Source: Acanthaster planci (Eukaryota; Echinodermata; Asteroidea; Valvatida; Acanthasteridae). From it: 63,191 nt of DNA. Location of the stretch: positions 53,425 to 116,615 of the forward strand of contig NW_019091666.1 in assembly GCF_001949145.1 (NCBI RefSeq), written 5' to 3'. Shown here in pieces: positions 57,420 to 63,191 of the stretch. A program made the position numbers and the translations under genes. Within the stretch, counting starts at the first letter, position 1. Every line of letters starts with the position of its first letter. The notes below the pieces were generated by a model. The model did not search any database and was not told the origin of the DNA. It saw only the letters and a program-made list of their open reading frames with translations.

Positions 57420-60390
57420 CCGAGTATTTTGCTTTGTCGGCGTTATTTTATACCTTATTCCCTAATCACACTTTTATCAGAAAACACTCTGTAAGTCAGA
57501 AGAAATCAATAATCTGAATGTGAAAATATCTCAATGTGGCTGACAGGAAATATTTTGGTTACAAAACTGAGACCATACCCAACTTGTATAAAATTGTATT
57601 TCAATTTCCGGTATTGATATTGAAATGATAAATCGAATACAAAGCTCACGTTAAGACGTTTAGTAGGTACCCAAACAATTTCCCTCCCACTTTATGATTA
57701 AAAGCAGACATGAAACGTTATTATTGAAACGTTAGTATTATCACCACCCCCCCGAAAAATAGACGTTTCAAATATTACCACCACATTATTATTGTCTAGG
57801 CGTCCCTTTACCCAATTCTTTACATTTTGATTGAAAATAATATCTACGTGAATTTAAACTTTATTTCTCTCAATAGAATTTATCATAAACAAAATTTACA
57901 CAGATTAAGAGAGACATCATGGTAAGATTCTTTGTGATCTCCCTATTTATTCCTATTCATAAAAACACAACAGACTGTTTAAATTTACGTTATAAATATA
58001 GCCCCATTAGCGAACAACTCTGAGTTATCCTCAATTTGAGAACTTTGACGAGCATGATTTCTTTTCTGATTGTTAAGAGGGCATCAATGGGTAAGAGGGC
58101 ATCAATGGGTGCTTAATATGTGATGCAGAACGAGCTAAAGCCTCAAGACCTGTTAAGGAATTCAAACTTAGAAAATACAATTGGAAAACGGTGTGATTCG
58201 ATCTCGTAAAATGTGTTGATTTAAATATGAATATATTTGCCAAGAGGTTGCTATGAAGAGGCCGTTTGCAGTTCATTGTGCGATATAATTATGAACAAAG
58301 TCGCGTTTGCTGAGCTCTACGCCAAAATGTTCAACACATTTGTCATTGCCGTGCACGCGAAAACACTAAAGAACGGAATACAGTGACAGAAGATGCCAAT
58401 CTCTTAATTTTAATGGCACATTTCCATGAGGAATTGCTGAAACTGAAATAAATAAACATCAATACAATTAAATAGATTAGAAGTTAATAATAAACATTAC
58501 AAGTCCAAACTAAACAATAACCGCACATACACTTTTCTATCAAAATTTCAGGGATTTTGACGCTTTACTAAAACAGGATATTGTCGCCAGCAGATGTACT
58601 TTCAAATGAATTTACAACATCTTTAATATCTAATAAATTAATCGCTCTTTCAGTTGTCCACACACATCATTACATGTATCATAACAACGTATTGTAGCGT
58701 AGACCTTCGTGGGTTTTTCTTTTCAGAACACAACACATTTATTAGGCCTTCCTTCTTCACGACTTTTCCCAGACTACTCTATATGTACAGTACATTCGTC
58801 ATCAGCACAATTACATTCACTCGATTTTTGGCAGTGGCCCAATTGATTTTTCCCGGGCGCGCCAATCCTTATTGATCTGCACCCGGCCGCAACCGCAAAA
58901 TAGGTGTCCAATTACCGGCGTGTTTGCGGAGCCAAAGCGCGACCCCAAAATGCAATAGAGTTCACAGAGTTCGTGATTCACAGTCAATAGGGGGCTCCAG
59001 CGGTGCATGCTCAAACGGAGTCCTCAGGCACCGGAGGCGTTTGTTACAGTATGCTTCAATTACACACAAATCTTATGCGGGATCGACACCTCTGGAATAC
59101 ACGCAGTGAAGGGTATTCAAGGTGGTTACTGTAATAAACGGGCCAGCGCGCAGCAGGAGGTTTCAGGGTTTACAGCGGTATTCTGGTGCTGAAAATAACA
59201 AAATAACCCGAGCAACTATGAGAAAATTAACGTTGCAAATGACATATCACAACTGGAAAATACATGTACATGTATATATACACATACAATTTTGTAAAGG
59301 TGCATACGCCCATGCAAACTACGACGATATATTTTCCAAATATCGACTCAAATTACGAAGAAATATACACGACAGTATTGCAATAAGTTTCCCAAGTCAC
59401 ATAAGAAAAGGTGTAAATGAATACACAGTGATATCAAATAATTATGAGTACCTTTTCTCAAACATGAAAAAACACAGGTGAACTTACAGTCTGGATGTTA
59501 TCTTGTCAAAACAATGTTTTTGTGTGGTGCTGGGTACGCCTCAGTCAAATATGACGTGTGACGTTCGTTTAATGGCGACCGTAAACTTAGAAAAGTGGCC
59601 TGTCTGAGGTAATCTCTCGGTGATGCGCTGTATGGTAAACTATTAATACTTGTTGGAAACGTGGAAATAATTTAAGTAATAATTGTGCCCCACTCTGAAA
59701 AAACAGTGAGTCTCAAGTTTTATATTAGAGGTACTAAATTGAAGACTTTGAAGTTTTTGTTTTGATTGGTCATTCAGTATGGTATGATGGACGATGTGTT
59801 GGATTCCCATAGGTGAAACACTTTGTTTCCATTGCTGAAACACTGGGCAATATTTTATTGAATTTTGGAGACATGATTGACTTGAGAAAAGAGGGTCACA
59901 ATTAAATTCAACATACCAGCAAATAAACCCAACACGCTTTCTTTAAGCATTTCATTTTCCACATAGCACTTTTTCTATTCGTATTTGTGGTCCTTGGTAT
60001 TAAAGTAGGTAAACAACTGCAATGCTAGGGTGTAATCTGTACGATACGCACAAATCTGGTACACTGAGTTCTTTAAATTCACATGAACAAAACAATTTGA
60101 ATTCTCGATACTAATAACAGTATTGCAATACATCGTGATTTGGGGCAAACTTGTGCTTAGTAACACAAGAGACGCCTTGCAACAATACACTGCTCTCAAT
60201 GGATAAGAGGGGCACAAAGGAACCAGTCCATTCCAAAGATGGTGGTCGCTTTGTGAAAGCTTGCCCAAAATCACGAGGTGTCTTCAGTCTTGGGAATACA
60301 AATCTTTATGTTTATGTGCAATCAAATGACTCAGTGTTGTTACACTTTTATTCAAATGTAACTGGCAAATGCTTATTAAAACCATTTTCT
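57420..60390 (+). repeat. Unit 3 intron segments homologous to the unit 1 intron
   Basis: Four stretches align in order with unit 1: 57420-57700 with 22480-22790, 58005-58075 with 23805-23870, 59580-59770 with 26790-26960, and 60165-60385 with 27655-27845. An example is ATTCAAATGTAACTGGCAAATGC against ATTCAAATGTCACTCGCAAAAGG. The last match ends about 250 bases before the place where the coding exon of gene A would lie. Confidence 0.55.
57877..57921 (+). other. Possible short exon 2 ending in ATG, unit 3
   Basis: An acceptor (TTTCTCTCAATAG) is followed by 45 bases ending GACATCATG and the donor GTAAGA. The same ATG-donor arrangement is at 38917-38971. Read without splicing, the ATG opens a 34-codon frame that starts like a signal peptide. 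Confidence 0.35.
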
Positions 60391-62931
60391 TTGTGTCTTT
60401 TCTCAGAGACGGTTGTACACAGTAAATCCATGATATTCGGTACGGAGTTCCCACACTCAACACGTGTAGCTCCCACAGAAACAGAACTGAGCACTTAAAG
60501 GAATGCCGGCTGAATAAAGCTTGGGAAGCGTGGCTCACAAAACAACGTGATGCACAAACAAATTGGTGTTCCCAACTAAGTAACAACGTGTTAAAATTAG
60601 CCACGACGTCTGTGAGGCCTTGTGGAATAGCGTTTCGTTCCACATAACTGGCAAGAAGGTCCCAATAGCTAAAATGAGATATTTCCGTCTCTAGATATTT
60701 GTACCCAAGGATGATGAGGATCTATTTCAATTTTACCTTATATTTAGTGAGACTTAATCAAATTGTACTCAATGTATGAATATAAAGAGACAGTGGTTAT
60801 TATAGCTCAACCAAATCTCATTTGACTTTCAACACCGTGTATGAATATCATCAGACGTCACTTTCATTGACCAAATTTAATTTAATATCATCATTCAATT
60901 GCTGATCTTGCATTTCTGTTACAAAACCAAATCGCTTTATAGAACGAGTACGCCCAACACACATGCAGGTCAGACTAAAACTAGATGTAATTTGAACATG
61001 GTTTGGAACACATACCAATTCGATGGTTTGACTTTCGTACAATGGTGGAATGCATCTATCGAACGACAGGACCAATCGTTATAGTTTTTGAAAAATAATT
61101 ACAAAAAATAAAAACGCCGCTGTGCCTGCCTTGCCTGGGCCAGCACGTTCAATCTCCAAATCAGTATACAACTATCACATGAGCATGTCATATGTCATTG
61201 TTTCATCAAAGAAGTTGTCCGATAAGGAGTTGCCCATGTATAGGATCAACATAAATGTATGGAAAAATATATTGAAAGATGTTTCGAAATATGACTAGAG
61301 CCACAAAATACATTATTTTCATTAGAAGACATTAAAGGTTTGCCTGTTTGTAACGCCACACCTCACAAGCTGTTTTCAGACGACATTCATGTCGGACCCA
61401 GTTTTTAACTTGTACGCATTTCTGAAGTAGCGCATCGAGCCTTGTCACAACGTGTCTAATTGTAGAAGATTCACTCTGTATACAGCTTTAGTAGCAAACA
61501 TAAATATTTAAAATTTCTATAAAGAGAGCGATCACAGCTTCATTGAACCTCTCTTGTACAGTTCTCAGGTTCTCACAAAGGATCAGGATTGTAATTTTCC
61601 GCCTCTTCTGGTGTTGATAGCTGATCAAGGGCAAACTCCTTCTCAGGGTTGGGAAGAGACAAATGGGTGATTTGTGAATTAAGCGACAAAATCTCTGACC
61701 TGACTGGTCCAATGGTTAAATACGTGACCAGGAAGTGACACTAAATAAACAGATAAATGCTTGAATTGCAGAAATTATGATGACTTATTTGTTAAACACT
61801 AGTAACTGCAGGCAGTCAGTCAAGGATCAAACGACGGCAGAGGAATTGGCCCAAAGTGCAGGGCACAGTAACTAATGGGAGTTTTCTAGGCAGTTCTTGA
61901 CGAGTACAAGGGATTTGAGCCTGGGAACAAGATTCGATAACTTATAATCTCTTCTGCCACCATTTGGTCGTCTAACTTAGCTGCTCACCAATGTAGCGCG
62001 CGTGGTAAACATAATGTTCATTAAATTTTGCTCTGCTGAGGCCGAAGAACTATAGAATTCCATATCTGCCGTCGTGCGTCGCCCGTCGTGCGTCGCCCNG
62101 TGGTTTTTTTGTCATGATTGTGCAGTGGTATTTTAAACTTTGACCCTTGATCGTTTCCATGTACATGTCCTTGTTCGATAGATCCCCCATGCCTGACTCT
62201 CATTTTAGCAATAGAACTAGAAGATGTATATGTTTTCGTTTTTGCAGTTGCGCCAAACTCCAATTGCAAAAAGAAATAATATCCCGACATCGGCTAAGTA
62301 ACGTTTATATGAAATAATACCATTTTGGTTACATAAATAAATCAACAAAATAAACTTTTTTTAGGGTAGATTGTTTTTCTCGATAACTTAGTTACTCTGA
62401 ACGTAACTTTACTGGTTAACAGCCAGACTTTAGGTCTATAGCCTATGTGATATTTCTGTCTGTCCATGCACGATATCCCACAGAACGGAATGTAAATAAT
62501 AGATTATTTACATTGTTTGATTCCCAATAGTTTTCATAAGAGACGAACTGATTCAACATTATTTTGAGGGCGGGTATACCTATGATGAAATCTGCTGTAT
62601 ACTCCAAAATAGACATGACTTTATTTGCAGGTTGGCTCACAGAAGTCTTTTAAACAGTAACGTTACTTGTTTGCCCCATAAATAATTCTAGTGTGCTGGA
62701 CAATCTGTTCTCTTTAGTCTATCCACCATGGCATACACACCCATAAAAACCAACACGTCATATTTTCTGAAACTTAAACCAAGTGGTAATTGCCTCTTAA
62801 CAATACATTTAATAAACAGTTTGTTATCCACAGCACGTCTAGTATTTCTGGATTTCAAGATGAAATTGAGAGGACAAAATAGAATATCTGTATCATTATA
62901 TATAACGGGTTTGCCCTTACCCAACGTATAT
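60391..62931. other. Stretch where unit 3 loses homology; no gene recognised
   Basis: Neither a C1q coding exon nor the conserved 3' block was found. A short phrase around GATTCAA then GAGGGCGGGTATACC (62550-62585) resembles 5515-5560. A tandem pair of GTCGTGCGTCGCCC lies at 62070-62098 next to a single N at 62099. Confidence 0.45.
62895..62931. repeat. 37-bp perfect direct repeat, left copy
   Basis: The segment beginning ATTATATATAACGGG and ending CCCAACGTATAT recurs without change at 63155-63191, the last base of the window. It flanks the tRNA-derived SINE as a target-site duplication would, but is unusually long. Confidence 0.85.
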
Positions 62932-63154
62932 TAATAAGCACTGTATGCTCAGTGCTTGTCCGAGAGCTTGCCAAAAAAAACCTCACAAGTTTACTCGGGT
63001 GGGACTCGAACCCACGACCTCCTGCTTACTATTGCAGATGTCTTAACCACTCGACCACCGAGCTTGCCGGGGTCGGCAGGCCGGTCCGAGTCAAATGAGG
63101 AAGCGGGTACCGCGAACTATTTTCAAGATGTATTTTTGCGTTGGGGAGATCTTG
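62932..63154 (-). mobile_element. tRNA-derived SINE
   Basis: On the - strand an A box (TGGTCGAGTGG, 63047-63057) and a perfect B box (GGTTCGAGTCC, 63002-63012) are 34 bases apart within a tRNA-like body at about 62993-63066. The anticodon stem would close an 8-base loop rather than 7, so this is tRNA-like rather than a working tRNA. The 3' end on this strand carries an A/T-run (TTTTTTTT) and a hairpin with 8-bp arms (62936-62957). The sequence upstream of the tRNA head shares about 33 bases with the SINE-like repeat at 34560. Confidence 0.65.
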
Positions 63155-63191
63155 ATTATATATAACGGGTTTGCCCTTACCCAACGTATAT
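63155..63191. repeat. 37-bp perfect direct repeat, right copy
   Basis: It is identical to 62895-62931 up to the window edge, so the true length of the repeat is unknown and may be longer. Confidence 0.85.

Noticed and set aside
62993-63066. A functional tRNA gene on the - strand
   Set aside because: A and B boxes are good, but the anticodon stem closes an 8-base loop, the acceptor stem is only six pairs with a wobble, and the body is embedded in a SINE with flanking direct repeats.

Overview
The window looks like nuclear DNA of an invertebrate animal, most plausibly a marine one (a lancelet, acorn worm or similar). It is AT-rich, has intron-split genes with GT/AG borders, carries C1q-like collagen genes, and holds remnants of DIRS-like, Gypsy, non-LTR, SINE, foldback and MITE elements. 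The species cannot be fixed from the sequence alone.

The backbone is a tandem array on the + strand, about 15.6 to 60.4 kb, of units for a secreted C1q-domain collagen gene. An intact unit has a CCAAT-type promoter and non-coding exon 1, a 7-8 kb intron with a possible short exon 2, one exon holding the whole coding sequence, and a conserved 3' flanking block 2-2.5 kb further on. Unit 1 (about 19.5-31.1 kb) carries C1q gene A at 28092-28898. Unit 2 (about 34.9-49.3 kb) carries gene B at 45461-46273. Unit 0 (15.7-19.0 kb) and unit 3 (54.9-60.4 kb) keep promoter and intron sequence but no recognisable coding exon. A fifth, partial promoter copy with a broken splice donor lies at 21.5 kb. The promoter module is therefore present five times and the coding exon only twice.

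Left of the array, 1-3064 (- strand) is a decayed copy of a multi-copy metazoan gene family of unknown function. A small secreted-peptide gene runs on the - strand from 10332 (TATA box) to 5033 (stop); its first exon encodes a signal peptide and its last exon an acidic peptide. The 10.3-15.6 kb interval holds nothing I can name.

Mobile elements separate the units. A DIRS-like element (31.08-34.2 kb, -) and a SINE lie between units 1 and 2. A non-LTR retrotransposon interrupted by a Gypsy fragment, followed by a Polinton-like or related fragment, lies between units 2 and 3 (50.5-54.05 kb). A 1.8 kb foldback element, tandem repeats and a 145-bp TA microsatellite sit in the unit 1 intron. CGTCG-rich foldback sequence sits in the introns of units 2 and 3. 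The right edge carries a tRNA-derived SINE bracketed by a perfect direct repeat of at least 37 bp.

All homology calls were made by eye and from memory of the families; no search was run.
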